Shown here piece after piece: positions 1 through 8,756 of a DNA stretch of 64,000 nt. The translations under genes were made by a program, and so were the position numbers. The stretch covers positions 372,001 to 436,000 of the forward strand of contig NZ_JAOYFC010000001.1 in assembly GCF_025802015.1 (NCBI RefSeq). Direction: 5' to 3'. The notes under the pieces are model-generated. The model was given only the letters and a program-made list of their open reading frames with translations, searched no databases and was not told the DNA's origin. Positions within the stretch are counted from its first letter, which is position 1. Every line of letters begins with the position of its first letter. Source of the stretch: Falsihalocynthiibacter halioticoli. GTDB taxonomy: Bacteria; Pseudomonadota; Alphaproteobacteria; Rhodobacterales; Rhodobacteraceae.

Positions 1-429
1 ATCCTCAAAAAGCGCGAGAATTTTCAAGAGGCTTTTCAAGGGTTTGATCCAAATGTGATCGCTCAGTGGGGTGCGCCTGAAGTAGAGCGCCTGTTACAGA
101 ACGAAGGCATCATTCGTCATCGCGGCAAGATCGAAGCGACCATCTCCAACGCTCGCGTATGGCAGGAGATCGAGGCCGAGCAGGGGTTTTCCACCTACCT
201 TTGGAATTACGTCGGCGGCACGCCAATTCAGAACAAATTTAACGAGATTTCCGAAGTCCCAGCATCTACGCCGCTCTCAGCCGAGATATCCAAAGACCTT
301 AAGAAGCGCGGGTTCAAATTTTGCGGTCCGACAATTGTTTATGCGTTCATGCAAGCTGTTGGAATGGTCAATGATCATCTGACCGACTGCCCTTGCTACG
401 AAAGAGTTCGCAAATCTGCCCAGACGTAA
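1..429 (+). CDS. tag: DNA-3-methyladenine glycosylase I, C-terminal part (5' end outside window)
   Basis: The frame is open from base 1 and encodes the last 142 residues of a Tag-type glycosylase, which removes 3-methyladenine from alkylated DNA in base excision repair. The visible stretch opens with ILKKRENF, a conserved Tag segment. Near the end, NDHLTDC supplies the His-x3-Cys half of the Tag zinc site. The amino-terminal Cys/His half and the catalytic Glu would lie upstream of the window. The TAA stop directly abuts the stop of the convergent thioredoxin-like gene, with no bases between. An internal GTG at 55 is in frame but is not a plausible start, because family sequence continues upstream of it. 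Confidence 0.9.
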   Translation: MLKKRENFQEAFQGFDPNVIAQWGAPEVERLLQNEGIIRHRGKIEATISNARVWQEIEAEQGFSTYLWNYVGGTPIQNKFNEISEVPASTPLSAEISKDLKKRGFKFCGPTIVYAFMQAVGMVNDHLTDCPCYERVRKSAQT

Positions 430-975
430 TTATTCCGCGACCAGCGCGTTAAAGATTGCAAGGGCGCTTTCGGTATCCCATTCCGCGCCCCCTGTCAGCC
501 GCGCGATCTCCTGACCGTTGCGATCAAGTACGACGGTGACTGGAAGACCCTCAACACCCATATCTTTGGCAAGTGCGCTTTTGGGATCGAGCAGGATCGG
601 TAGTTCCTCTAACCCTTCTTCGGCAAAGAACTTTTCAATCATCGGAAGCCGGTTGCGGCCGGTTGCAATGGTGACAACCTCAAGATCACTGCGATCAAAG
701 GCTTTCTGAAGGTGATCAAGGCTTGGCATTTCTACGCGGCATGGCGCGCACCATGTGGCCCAGAAATTCACAACGGCTATTTTCCCTTCATACTCAGCGA
801 GCGTGTGTTCGCCATCGTCGGGGTCAAAGTAGATAGCTTGCGAAGCGGCGATGGGGGCGTCGTGGATTTGGAGCTTTTCCAACATACCTTCGCGCAGGTC
901 CGCAATATTTGCCAAGGCAGCATTTGCGCTTAGGGCTGCGCCCGCGTATAGGGAAGCTAACCAAAGTAACCGCAT
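430..975 (-). CDS. TlpA-family thiol-disulfide oxidoreductase, exported
   Basis: A 181-residue protein with a hydrophobic N-terminal signal (about residues 1-23) followed by a TlpA/ResA thioredoxin fold. The redox motif is WCAPC with Cys76 and Cys79, and GLPVT near residue 146 carries the cis-Pro. Family members reduce disulfides in the periplasm, often for cytochrome c maturation or copper-site assembly, and the substrate here is unknown. The ATG at 975 is preceded by a strong GGAGGG Shine-Dalgarno, so the possible in-frame upstream start is not used. The gene is divergent from argH, with only 26 bases between the start codons. The large haem and copper oxidase block lies 50 kb away, so a link to it is only a guess. 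Confidence 0.88.
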   Translation of the reverse strand: MRLLWLASLYAGAALSANAALANIADLREGMLEKLQIHDAPIAASQAIYFDPDDGEHTLAEYEGKIAVVNFWATWCAPCRVEMPSLDHLQKAFDRSDLEVVTIATGRNRLPMIEKFFAEEGLEELPILLDPKSALAKDMGVEGLPVTVVLDRNGQEIARLTGGAEWDTESALAIFNALVAE

Positions 976-1001
976 GTTTTCCCTCCAAAGGGCCAAGGAT
1001 T

Positions 1002-2405
1002 ATGACAAACAAGACCTCGAACCAAATGTGGGGCGGCCGTTTTGCTGCCGGACCAGACGCTATCATGGAAGCGATCAACGCATCGATCGGATTTGATAAA
1101 CGTATGGCTTCCCAAGACATCGAGGGGTCTCGTGCCCACGCCGCAATGCTGGCAAGCGCAGGCATCATCACAGATAGCGATGCCGAAGCGATCAGGGAAG
1201 GCCTTCTCACCGTTTTGTCAGAGATCGAGACAGGAGAGTTTCCGTTTTCTACCGCGCTCGAAGATATCCATATGAATGTGGAAAGCCGTTTGAAAGAAAT
1301 CATTGGCGAGCCAGCGGGCCGTTTACACACGGGTCGGAGTCGTAACGATCAGGTTGCGACCGATTTCCGCCTTTGGGTCCGTGATCAGGTTGATGCGGCA
1401 ATCGAGGGCCTCGAAGCTCTTATCCGTGCTCTATTGAAACAGGCAGAAGCAGGCGCAGATTGGGTCATGCCAGGATTTACGCACCTTCAGGTGGCGCAGC
1501 CGGTGACATGGGGGCATCACATGATGGCCTATGTCGAGATGTTCGGCCGCGATCTGAGCCGTTTCCGCGATGCACGGAAGCGGATGAATGAAAGCCCGCT
1601 TGGAAGTGCAGCACTTGCGGGTACGTCCTTTCCGATTGATCGCCACATGACGGCAGAGGCGCTGGGCTTTGATCGCCCCGCCGCCAACTCGCTTGATGCG
1701 GTGGCGGATCGGGACTTCGCACTGGAATTCCTCGCGACCTCCTCGATCACCGCAATGCATCTCAGCCGTTTTGCCGAGGAATTGGTCATCTGGTCCTCTG
1801 CGCAATTCCGGTTTGTGGCTTTGTCGGATCGCTTCTCAACCGGCTCCTCTATCATGCCGCAAAAGAAAAACCCCGATGCCGCCGAACTTATCCGCGCCAA
1901 AATTGGCCGTATCCTCGGGGCGATGGTTGGTTTGTTTACTGTGATGAAGGGCTTGCCGCTGACCTATTCGAAGGACATGCAGGAAGACAAAGAGCAGGTT
2001 TTTGACGCCGCCGATAGCCTGATGCTCGCGCTTGCGGCTATGACCGGTATGGTAGCCGATATGACGGCGAACCGCGAAAACCTCGAGATTGCGGCCGCTA
2101 CAGGGTTCTCCACCGCGACGGACCTCGCGGATTGGCTGGTGCGTGAGCTGAATATGCCCTTCCGTGATGCACATCACGTGACAGGTACACTGGTTGCCCT
2201 GGCCGAGAGCAAATCTTGCGATCTGCCGGACCTGACCCTATCTGATATGCAATCCGTCCACGAACATATCACCGAAGATGTGTTTAACGTGCTTGGTGTA
2301 CACAATTCTGTGGCGTCCCGCACATCCTATGGCGGCACCGCACCAAGTCTCGTGCGGGCGCAGATCGAACGTTGGAACACGACGCTGGATAACGGCGACG
2401 CATAA
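1002..2405 (+). CDS. argH: Argininosuccinate lyase
   Basis: A 467-residue cytoplasmic enzyme that splits argininosuccinate into arginine and fumarate, the last step of arginine synthesis. Family marks are QMWGGRF at the N terminus, HTGRSRNDQ in the first third, and the fumarase/aspartase-superfamily signature GSSIMPQKKNPD at about residues 281-292, whose loop holds the catalytic Ser. The ATG at 1002 has AAGGA a few bases upstream; an open frame back to 909 runs through the start of the divergent gene and lacks family sequence. It is followed closely by two small lipoprotein genes and lysA, an order common in Rhodobacterales. Confidence 0.97.
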   Translation: MTNKTSNQMWGGRFAAGPDAIMEAINASIGFDKRMASQDIEGSRAHAAMLASAGIITDSDAEAIREGLLTVLSEIETGEFPFSTALEDIHMNVESRLKEIIGEPAGRLHTGRSRNDQVATDFRLWVRDQVDAAIEGLEALIRALLKQAEAGADWVMPGFTHLQVAQPVTWGHHMMAYVEMFGRDLSRFRDARKRMNESPLGSAALAGTSFPIDRHMTAEALGFDRPAANSLDAVADRDFALEFLATSSITAMHLSRFAEELVIWSSAQFRFVALSDRFSTGSSIMPQKKNPDAAELIRAKIGRILGAMVGLFTVMKGLPLTYSKDMQEDKEQVFDAADSLMLALAAMTGMVADMTANRENLEIAAATGFSTATDLADWLVRELNMPFRDAHHVTGTLVALAESKSCDLPDLTLSDMQSVHEHITEDVFNVLGVHNSVASRTSYGGTAPSLVRAQIERWNTTLDNGDA

Positions 2406-2419
2406 ACAAAGGGTAGCGG

Positions 2420-2569
2420 ATGAGAATCCTTGCTTTTCTTGCTGTGACTGCAACACTGTCTGCCTGTGGTGTGGACGGTCGCCCTACGCCACCCCCGTCG
2501 GTCAACGATAACCCGCCACCGGGGATTTCGATTTCGGGCGAGGCACGAATTGGCGTTGTGATGCGCTAG
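2420..2569 (+). CDS. Small lipoprotein, LptM-like (49 aa)
   Basis: A 49-codon gene 14 bases after argH. It starts MRILAFLAVTATLSACG, a lipoprotein signal peptide with a lipobox ending at Cys16. The mature part begins CGVDGRPTPPP and is rich in Pro and Asn. The residues just after the lipid-modified Cys resemble the CGxKGPLYxPP start of LptM (YifL), a lipoprotein that helps the LptD outer-membrane LPS translocon mature and is often encoded next to lysA or dapF. Both the motif and the position between argH and lysA support an LptM-like role, but so short a sequence cannot settle it. It is probably in one operon with argH. Confidence 0.7.
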   Translation: MRILAFLAVTATLSACGVDGRPTPPPSVNDNPPPGISISGEARIGVVMR

Positions 2570-2602
2570 ACGGCGCGTGCCGGTTGCGGGAAAGGAGCAA
2601 GG

Positions 2603-2827
2603 ATGAAACAGGCTATTGTTGTGCTGCTTTGTGCTGCTGCGCTTGCCTCTTGCACGCGGCCTGATCCCTATCCTTATCCGGTAAACCCTGAAGACCCCTA
2701 TATTCCTGATCCTTATTATGATGCGAACCGGCCAGTTGTCGGCGGTGACCTTTATATCGGTTCCGGCGGTATGGGCGGACGTGTCGGCATCTCTTCGGGG
2801 AATTTTGGCCTGTCGATCGGCTTCTAA
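2603..2827 (+). CDS. Small hypothetical lipoprotein
   Basis: A 74-residue predicted lipoprotein with a good ribosome binding site (AAGGAG-like) before the ATG. The signal peptide ends in a lipobox, ALASC, at Cys17. The mature chain is Tyr/Pro/Asp-rich in its first half and then Gly-rich, with no charged helix. I recognise no family. It lies 33 bases after the LptM-like gene and about 107 bases before lysA, so it is likely cotranscribed with argH. Function unknown; the envelope location is inferred from the lipobox alone. Confidence 0.72.
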   Translation: MKQAIVVLLCAAALASCTRPDPYPYPVNPEDPYIPDPYYDANRPVVGGDLYIGSGGMGGRVGISSGNFGLSIGF

Positions 2828-2933
2828 CACGCTCTCTTTGCTTTGTTTCAATTGAATTCCGTGCCGACTCTGCTAAGAGCGGCGCAAGGGCCCGATGATA
2901 CAATCGTATGGGCAGGCAAAGGAAAGGCGCGAC

Positions 2934-4199
2934 ATGGATCATTTTCTCTATCGTAACGGCGAGCTCTACGCCGAAGACGTTCCGGTATCCGAGATAGCCA
3001 AATCTGTCGGTACACCTTGCTATATCTATTCTGCCGCAACGCTAACGCGCCATTTCAAGCTGTTTGACGAAGCGCTCGAAGGCACAGACCACCTCGTCTG
3101 TTTCGCGATGAAATCAAACTCCAACCAAGCGGTGTTGAAGCTCCTGGCGGGCCTTGGCGCTGGCATGGATGTGGTATCTGGCGGCGAATATGCGCGCGCT
3201 CGGGCCGCTGGTGTGTCGGGAGACAAGATTGTTTTTTCCGGTGTTGGGAAAACCCGCGAGGAAATGAGTGCGGCGCTAACGGGCGGCATCCGTCAGTTCA
3301 ACGTCGAGAGCGAGCCAGAGATGTTGGCGCTGAACGAGGTGGCGCTTTCTCTTGGAACCGTCGCGCCGATTGCGATCCGTATCAACCCTGATGTCGACGC
3401 CAAGACCCATGAAAAAATCGCCACCGGTAAAAGCGAAAACAAGTTCGGCATTCCGATTTCACGAGCGCGGGAAGTCTATGCGCTGGCAGCTTCGCTGAAG
3501 GGGCTGAAAATCATGGGCATTGATGTTCATATCGGCTCGCAGCTTGTGGAGCTTGAGCCATTCGAACTGGCCTATCAAAAGGTGCGTGAGTTGACGGAAG
3601 TATTGCGCGCGGATGATCATGAAATCACGCGACTTGATCTTGGGGGTGGGCTAGGCATTCCTTACGAGCGCTCGAACGAAGCGCCGCCGCTGCCAATTGA
3701 ATACGGTGAACTGATCAAGCGCACCCTCGGTGATTTGGGCTGTGAGATCGAGATCGAACCCGGGCGGCTTATCTCTGGCAATGCGGGGATTATGGTGAGC
3801 TCGGTGATTTATGTGAAATCTGGCGAGGACCGTGATTTCCTGATTATTGACGGTGCGATGAATGATCTCGTGCGCCCGTCTATGTATTCCGCGCACCATG
3901 ATATTATCCCGCTGAAGGAGCCAGCAGCAGGAGCAGAACAGCAGCCTTATGATATTGTCGGCCCAGTCTGCGAAAGCGGTGATACCTTCGCGAAAGGGCG
4001 TAACATGCCCGTGCTAGAGGCAGGTGACGTTGTCGCGTTTCGCTCGGCGGGGGCCTATGGCGCTGTAATGGCGAGCGAGTATAATTCGCGCCCCCTGATC
4101 CCAGAGGTGCTCGTCTCGGGCGATCAATTCGCTGTCATTCGGTCCCGCCCGACCTTCCAAGAAATGATTGCGCGCGATACAGTTCCGGAGTGGCTCTAG
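2934..4199 (+). CDS. lysA: Diaminopimelate decarboxylase
   Basis: A 421-residue PLP enzyme of the alanine-racemase fold that decarboxylates meso-diaminopimelate to L-lysine in the cytoplasm. The PLP-binding Lys is Lys60 in the FAMKSNSN motif. Other marks are the Gly-rich phosphate loop LDLGGGLGIPY, EPGRLISGNAG, and the active-site Cys346 in the CESGD motif. The ATG at 2934 is preceded by AGGAAAGG; an in-frame ATG at 2895 has no comparable site and adds non-family sequence. The usual partner dapF is not beside it in this window. A DUF4175 membrane-protein gene follows on the same strand. Confidence 0.96.
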   Translation: MDHFLYRNGELYAEDVPVSEIAKSVGTPCYIYSAATLTRHFKLFDEALEGTDHLVCFAMKSNSNQAVLKLLAGLGAGMDVVSGGEYARARAAGVSGDKIVFSGVGKTREEMSAALTGGIRQFNVESEPEMLALNEVALSLGTVAPIAIRINPDVDAKTHEKIATGKSENKFGIPISRAREVYALAASLKGLKIMGIDVHIGSQLVELEPFELAYQKVRELTEVLRADDHEITRLDLGGGLGIPYERSNEAPPLPIEYGELIKRTLGDLGCEIEIEPGRLISGNAGIMVSSVIYVKSGEDRDFLIIDGAMNDLVRPSMYSAHHDIIPLKEPAAGAEQQPYDIVGPVCESGDTFAKGRNMPVLEAGDVVAFRSAGAYGAVMASEYNSRPLIPEVLVSGDQFAVIRSRPTFQEMIARDTVPEWL

Positions 4200-4269
4200 G
4201 CTATTCGCGGAATTTAGGCGCGATGCCGCATGATTTCGGGCCACGAAGTTATTGCGGGAGCGATTGGTT

Positions 4270-6864
4270 TTGAAACAATCCCATGCGCCCAAACGCGCGC
4301 AACATTCCGTTCTGAAAGCCCTGCGTTGGCGGCTGCGCTGGACGTGGGTTGGAATGTGCGCCGATGCATTGCTGCAGGCGTTTTGGCCTTTGGTGTCGCT
4401 CGTTCTATTGGTGACGGGGCTTGGATTGCTCGGCGTTTCGGCGATGTTACCGGAAACGGTGTTTTTGATTGGCGCTGGTATCGTTGCTTTGCTTGGCCTC
4501 ATCTTGTTGGTGGTCGGTGTTAGGGCATTCAAACCGCCAAGCCGCCGCGCCGCACTAGATCGGCTTGATGAAACTTTACAAGGTAGGCCACTCGCCGCTC
4601 TGACTGATAGTCAAACAATTGGTGCCGATGATCCTGCGTCCAAAGCCGTTTGGCAAACCCACCTTGCGCGCATGTCGATAGTTGCAAGGCAGGCCCGCGT
4701 GCCGCTCCCCGATCTTCGATTGGCGGATAAAGACCCATACGCGTTGCGCCTCATTGCTGTCCTTGTGTTTGCGGTTGCTGTGTTTTTCGGATCATTCGGA
4801 AACTTGACCACGGTTCCTGTAACGCGCGGTGCAATGGTGTCAGGGCCAATCGCATCCGGCGCGAAGTGGGAGGGGTGGATACAGCCGCCGCGCTACACAG
4901 GGCTTCCCAATCTCTATCTTAACGACCTTATCGGAGAAGAAGCGCTCGAAGTGGCGCAGGGGAGCCTTATCCAATTGCGTCTTTATGATCAGGACGGTGG
5001 GGTTCGCATCACCCATTCGCTTGATGAAACCGGACAGGATGGTGCGACGGAAAATAGCGATTTCGTTGTCAGCCGGTCCGGTTTGCTAGAGGTCTACGGC
5101 GATTTTCCAGCGCGATGGGACATCACAATGTTGCCCGATCAGACGCCAATTATCATTCTGCCGGAAACCGCAGAAACCACACTTGATGGTGAACTCGCCC
5201 AAACGTTTCACGGGATAGACGACTTTGGCGTTCTGCGCGGAAGCGTTGATGTCGAGCTTGATCTCGCGGCTGTGGATCGGCGCTATGGGCGCATGGTTGA
5301 GCCGGATCCGTTCGAGATTGAAACCTATGATCTACCGATGCCGTTGACGCGTTGGCGCGACGACTTCGAAGATGTTTTTGCCGAAGACTTCGCAGCGCAC
5401 CCGTGGGCGGGGCTTCCGGTTCGGCTGGCGTATTCAGTTGAGGACGGCCTTGGTCAGCTTGGCCAAGAATTCGTTGCCATGAGCCTGCCGAAGCGAACGT
5501 TTTTCAATCCACTTGCGAGCGCGGTTGCAGAGTTGCGCCGCGATTTGCTTTGGGCGCGAGTCAACGGGCCGATGGTAGCGCAGGTTTTGCGCGCCGTGAG
5601 CAACCTTCCAGAAGAAATGGACGTTGATAGCAGCGGTTTTTTGATGCTCAAGGCGGCGCTGGCCGAGCTTGAAACCGCAAATGCGGATGGGCTTGATGAG
5701 GCCGAGCAGGAGAGTATTGCTAGTGCGCTTTGGGATGTTGCCCTTCGCCTTGAGGAAGGTGGATTAGATGATGCCAAGGCGCGCCTTGAACGTGCGCGGC
5801 AGCGGCTATCCGAAGCAATGGAACGCGGCGCGGGCGAGGAAGAGATCGCCGAGTTGATGGAGGAACTTCGCGACGCGATGGACGATTACATGCGCCAGTT
5901 GGCGGAGAATGCTCCAAATGCCGAAGATCAGCAGACTGCGCAGAACGATCAAGGCCAGGAAGTCACCCAAGACGAGATAGATGCCCTACTGGAGCAGATC
6001 GAGGCGCTCATGGAAGAGGGCCGCATGGCAGAGGCGCAGCAGCTCCTCGATATGTTGCTGGAGATGATGGAGAACATGCAAATCGCGCAGGGCCAAGGCG
6101 AAGGACGCGGCCAGACTCCAAGCGACCGTGCCATGGATGCACTCGAAGATACATTGCGCGAACAGCAGGAACTTTCTGACGAGGCTTTCCGAGAATTGCA
6201 GGAATCCTACAACCCATCCAACCCGAACGGTCAGCAGCAGGGCCAATCCGAGCAGCAAGGCCAAGCGCCGGGAGATGGTGGCGGAGAGTCGCGTTCCGAA
6301 GGCGGAGACTCTGATGACGGCGAGGCCGGTTCACGAGACGGTGGCGGCGGTGAGGGCGATGACCGTGGACAAGGTGGAGGATCGCTCGAAGACCGGCAAC
6401 GTGCGTTGACAGATGCACTGCGCGATCAACAAAGCGGTGGCGCAGGCAGTGGTAACGATACGGTCGAGGATGCCATGCGAAGAGCAGAGCGCGCGATGGA
6501 TGAAGCTGGCGATGCGCTCGGAGAGTCGAACATCCCCGGCGCTCTAAACCGTCAAGCCGAAGCGATTGATGCGCTTCGTGACGGTCTACGCGAATTGGGT
6601 GAAGCCCGCGCGGAAAATGGGCAAGGGTCTCAAAATGGGCAGGCCGGACGCTCTGCTCAGAACGAAGGGAACAACTCTGGTGATCCGCTTGGGCGCACGC
6701 CTGGAACGCGTGGTGGGGTCGGGAGTGATGGTGAGTTCGCCAATGATCCAGATGCCTACGAACGTGCGCGCGATCTCATGGACGAAATCCAGCGCAGGTA
6801 CCAAGATCAGTCACGCCCACAGATCGAGCGGGATTACTTAGAGCGTTTGTTGGATGATTTCTAA
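4270..6864 (+). CDS. TIGR02302 / DUF4175 family large membrane protein, unknown function
   Basis: About 864 residues. Two adjacent hydrophobic segments sit near the N terminus and a third at roughly residues 155-177, followed by a long soluble part. The middle region is mixed alpha/beta; from about residue 500 it becomes highly acidic and helical with heptad-like Leu spacing. A low-complexity Gln/Gly/Asp/Ser-rich linker (about residues 650-715) follows, then a final conserved helical block ending in LERLLDDF. The family is typical of Alphaproteobacteria and sits after lysA, but no reaction is established. Two TTG codons are possible starts. TTG 4270 has GGGAG nine bases upstream and is preferred over TTG 4252. 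The membrane topology suggests a periplasmic bulk domain, which is inference. Confidence 0.85.
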   Translation: MKQSHAPKRAQHSVLKALRWRLRWTWVGMCADALLQAFWPLVSLVLLVTGLGLLGVSAMLPETVFLIGAGIVALLGLILLVVGVRAFKPPSRRAALDRLDETLQGRPLAALTDSQTIGADDPASKAVWQTHLARMSIVARQARVPLPDLRLADKDPYALRLIAVLVFAVAVFFGSFGNLTTVPVTRGAMVSGPIASGAKWEGWIQPPRYTGLPNLYLNDLIGEEALEVAQGSLIQLRLYDQDGGVRITHSLDETGQDGATENSDFVVSRSGLLEVYGDFPARWDITMLPDQTPIIILPETAETTLDGELAQTFHGIDDFGVLRGSVDVELDLAAVDRRYGRMVEPDPFEIETYDLPMPLTRWRDDFEDVFAEDFAAHPWAGLPVRLAYSVEDGLGQLGQEFVAMSLPKRTFFNPLASAVAELRRDLLWARVNGPMVAQVLRAVSNLPEEMDVDSSGFLMLKAALAELETANADGLDEAEQESIASALWDVALRLEEGGLDDAKARLERARQRLSEAMERGAGEEEIAELMEELRDAMDDYMRQLAENAPNAEDQQTAQNDQGQEVTQDEIDALLEQIEALMEEGRMAEAQQLLDMLLEMMENMQIAQGQGEGRGQTPSDRAMDALEDTLREQQELSDEAFRELQESYNPSNPNGQQQGQSEQQGQAPGDGGGESRSEGGDSDDGEAGSRDGGGGEGDDRGQGGGSLEDRQRALTDALRDQQSGGAGSGNDTVEDAMRRAERAMDEAGDALGESNIPGALNRQAEAIDALRDGLRELGEARAENGQGSQNGQAGRSAQNEGNNSGDPLGRTPGTRGGVGSDGEFANDPDAYERARDLMDEIQRRYQDQSRPQIERDYLERLLDDF

Positions 6865-6883
6865 AGCGATGCTCCGCTGAAAC

Positions 6884-7921
6884 TTATTCGCTTGCAGGGG
6901 CGGCGTCAGAGCTTTCTGTTGCTTCAGTATTCTCGGTTGAGCTATCGGCCTCTGGCTCTGCGCCGAGCGTGACTTCTGGCTCTTCTTTCAACTTGCGAAT
7001 GACCGCTTCCATAGCCTGATCAAGCTGCACACGTCCGGCATCAACCGTGCGGACGTAAACTTTGAGAGTGCCGTCAATTGCAGGAACGCTCTGGCCAAGC
7101 TGCGGCGCGAGAACATAGACGCCGAACAGGATACCGACCAACATGATCACAATGCTGAACCCATAATTAAACCCACTGCGGTTCGCGGCTTCTTCATCGC
7201 TGTCTGCGGTTTCGGTTGTCTTGCGATCGGATTCCGCGCGCAACGTTGAGTTGATCTCGTCAATGTCCGGAAGCAGCCCACTTCGGGAAGCCGCGACATC
7301 ATCTGCGGGCTCTGCGGCTTCTATTTCTGGCAAACTGGCGATGGCTTCGGCAACGTCGCGCTCTGCGGGAGCTTCTTGCTCCTCAAGGCCCATGTCTGTC
7401 TGAATATCGAGGTTTGCCGTGCCTTCTTCTTCGCGTGCGCGGGTTTCAAGCTCCGCTTCCTGACGCAGAACATCAAGAACAGCCGCGTCGAGTTCGGGAC
7501 GCTCAAGCTCGGCAGATGCGGAGGCCTCCTCTTCGGGCTCTGTTGGCTCTTCTTCCTCAACTTCTTCGTAGAAATTTGCAACTTCGTCGTCTTCGAGGGC
7601 CGTTTCTTCGGCGTTCGAAGGGCTTTTATCAAAGAAGGATTCGTCAATATCCGCTGTTGCATCATCTTCGGCGGCGTCCGCAGGCTCGTCTTCAATGATG
7701 CCGTCAATCTCCGCAATATTCTCGTGTGCTTCAGCAGGAGAGTCTTCAGCAATTTCTGTAGTATCGGCCTGTGCTTCGGCGGCCTCTTCGTCCAGCATTG
7801 CTTGTGATTTCTGGAACCATGTATCGCCACAGCTAGAGCACTGAACATCGCGGCCCTCGTCAGGGATTAACCGCGCTTCGACCTCGTATTGTGCTTCGCA
7901 ATTGGGGCAAACCAGACGCAT
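6884..7921 (-). CDS. Zinc-ribbon (MJ0042-type) single-pass membrane protein
   Basis: A 345-residue protein. The N terminus is an MJ0042-type zinc ribbon with Cys5, Cys8, Cys28 and Cys31 (CPNC and CSSC pairs). A long, very acidic, low-complexity region follows, rich in Glu, Ala and Asp. One strong transmembrane helix lies near residues 250-272, and a short tail ends in a Glu/Ser/Thr-rich stretch. The ATG at 7921 has AGGAAAG upstream; in-frame ATGs further out would add 35 non-family residues. Proteins of this layout lie beside ftsE in related genomes, as here, in divergent orientation with about 160 bases between. Function unknown; a cytoplasmic ribbon tethered to the membrane is the simplest topology. 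Confidence 0.82.
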   Translation of the reverse strand: MRLVCPNCEAQYEVEARLIPDEGRDVQCSSCGDTWFQKSQAMLDEEAAEAQADTTEIAEDSPAEAHENIAEIDGIIEDEPADAAEDDATADIDESFFDKSPSNAEETALEDDEVANFYEEVEEEEPTEPEEEASASAELERPELDAAVLDVLRQEAELETRAREEEGTANLDIQTDMGLEEQEAPAERDVAEAIASLPEIEAAEPADDVAASRSGLLPDIDEINSTLRAESDRKTTETADSDEEAANRSGFNYGFSIVIMLVGILFGVYVLAPQLGQSVPAIDGTLKVYVRTVDAGRVQLDQAMEAVIRKLKEEPEVTLGAEPEADSSTENTEATESSDAAPASE

Positions 7922-8084
7922 AGCATCATCTTTCCTGTGGAGCGCATTGACCGCGCTTGTTTTTCTACTCTTGCGGTAACTATTAACACCCACACAAGAA
8001 AAAACAAAGGTTTTGCCGCGAGCCATTGAATCCTTTCACCACCTTAGGCAAAACTGTGGCAGTTTAATCGATAGGGAATTCGCA

Positions 8085-8756
8085 GTGATCGAGCTTAAAA
8101 ATGCGGCCTACAACTATGGCGGAAGAGACCTGTTGTCTGGCTTGTCGCTCAAACTCTCTCCGGGTTCGTTCCACTTTCTGACTGGTCCTTCGGGCGCGGG
8201 GAAAACGACTTTTCTCAAACTGTGCTACATGGAATTACAGGCCACCGCGGGGCAGGTTAATGTCTTTGGTAAAGACGTAACCACGCTTTCGCGCGACGAG
8301 ATCGCCAAGACCCGAAGTCGTATTGGGGTGGTTCATCAGGAGTGTAAATTCCTTGATCACCTGCCGCTGACGGCAAATGTCTGTTTGCCACTCACCGCGA
8401 CAGGGCGTGAAGTGAATCCTGATGACCTTCGTGATCTGTTGGCATGGGTGGGGCTTGATGGTCATGCTGATAGCTTGCCGCCGCAGCTTTCGGGCGGGGA
8501 GCGTCAGCGCGCGGCATTGGCACGGGCGGTGATTATGGCGCCAGACATCATTCTTGCAGACGAGCCCACAGGGAACGTTGATTGGGAGATGTCGCAGCGC
8601 CTGTTGCGTTTGCTTGTCGAGCTTAACAAGATGGGCAAGACGATTATGATCGCCACCCATGATCTCAACCTCATTCGCGCGGCCAAAAATCAAGTAAATT
8701 CAAGAGTTTTGCGGATTTCTAACCACAAACTCCAACTGGCGGGAGCAGACCTGTGA
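8085..8756 (+). CDS. ftsE: Cell division ATP-binding protein FtsE
   Basis: A 223-residue ABC ATPase that partners with FtsX at the divisome and controls cell-wall hydrolase activity during septation. Walker A is GPSGAGKT at residues 34-41, the ABC signature LSGGERQR is at about 135-142, and Walker B IILADEP is near 157, followed by the FtsE-like TGNVD and an H-loop in ATHD. The GTG start at 8085 has AGGGA upstream and gives the standard family length; an earlier in-frame ATG adds 24 unrelated residues. The stop overlaps the start of ftsX by 4 bases (GTGA), indicating translational coupling. Confidence 0.95.
   Translation: MIELKNAAYNYGGRDLLSGLSLKLSPGSFHFLTGPSGAGKTTFLKLCYMELQATAGQVNVFGKDVTTLSRDEIAKTRSRIGVVHQECKFLDHLPLTANVCLPLTATGREVNPDDLRDLLAWVGLDGHADSLPPQLSGGERQRAALARAVIMAPDIILADEPTGNVDWEMSQRLLRLLVELNKMGKTIMIATHDLNLIRAAKNQVNSRVLRISNHKLQLAGADL

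Noticed and set aside
2828..2933. A lysine riboswitch before lysA
   Set aside because: The gap is only about 106 bases and lacks the conserved multi-helix junction of that riboswitch.
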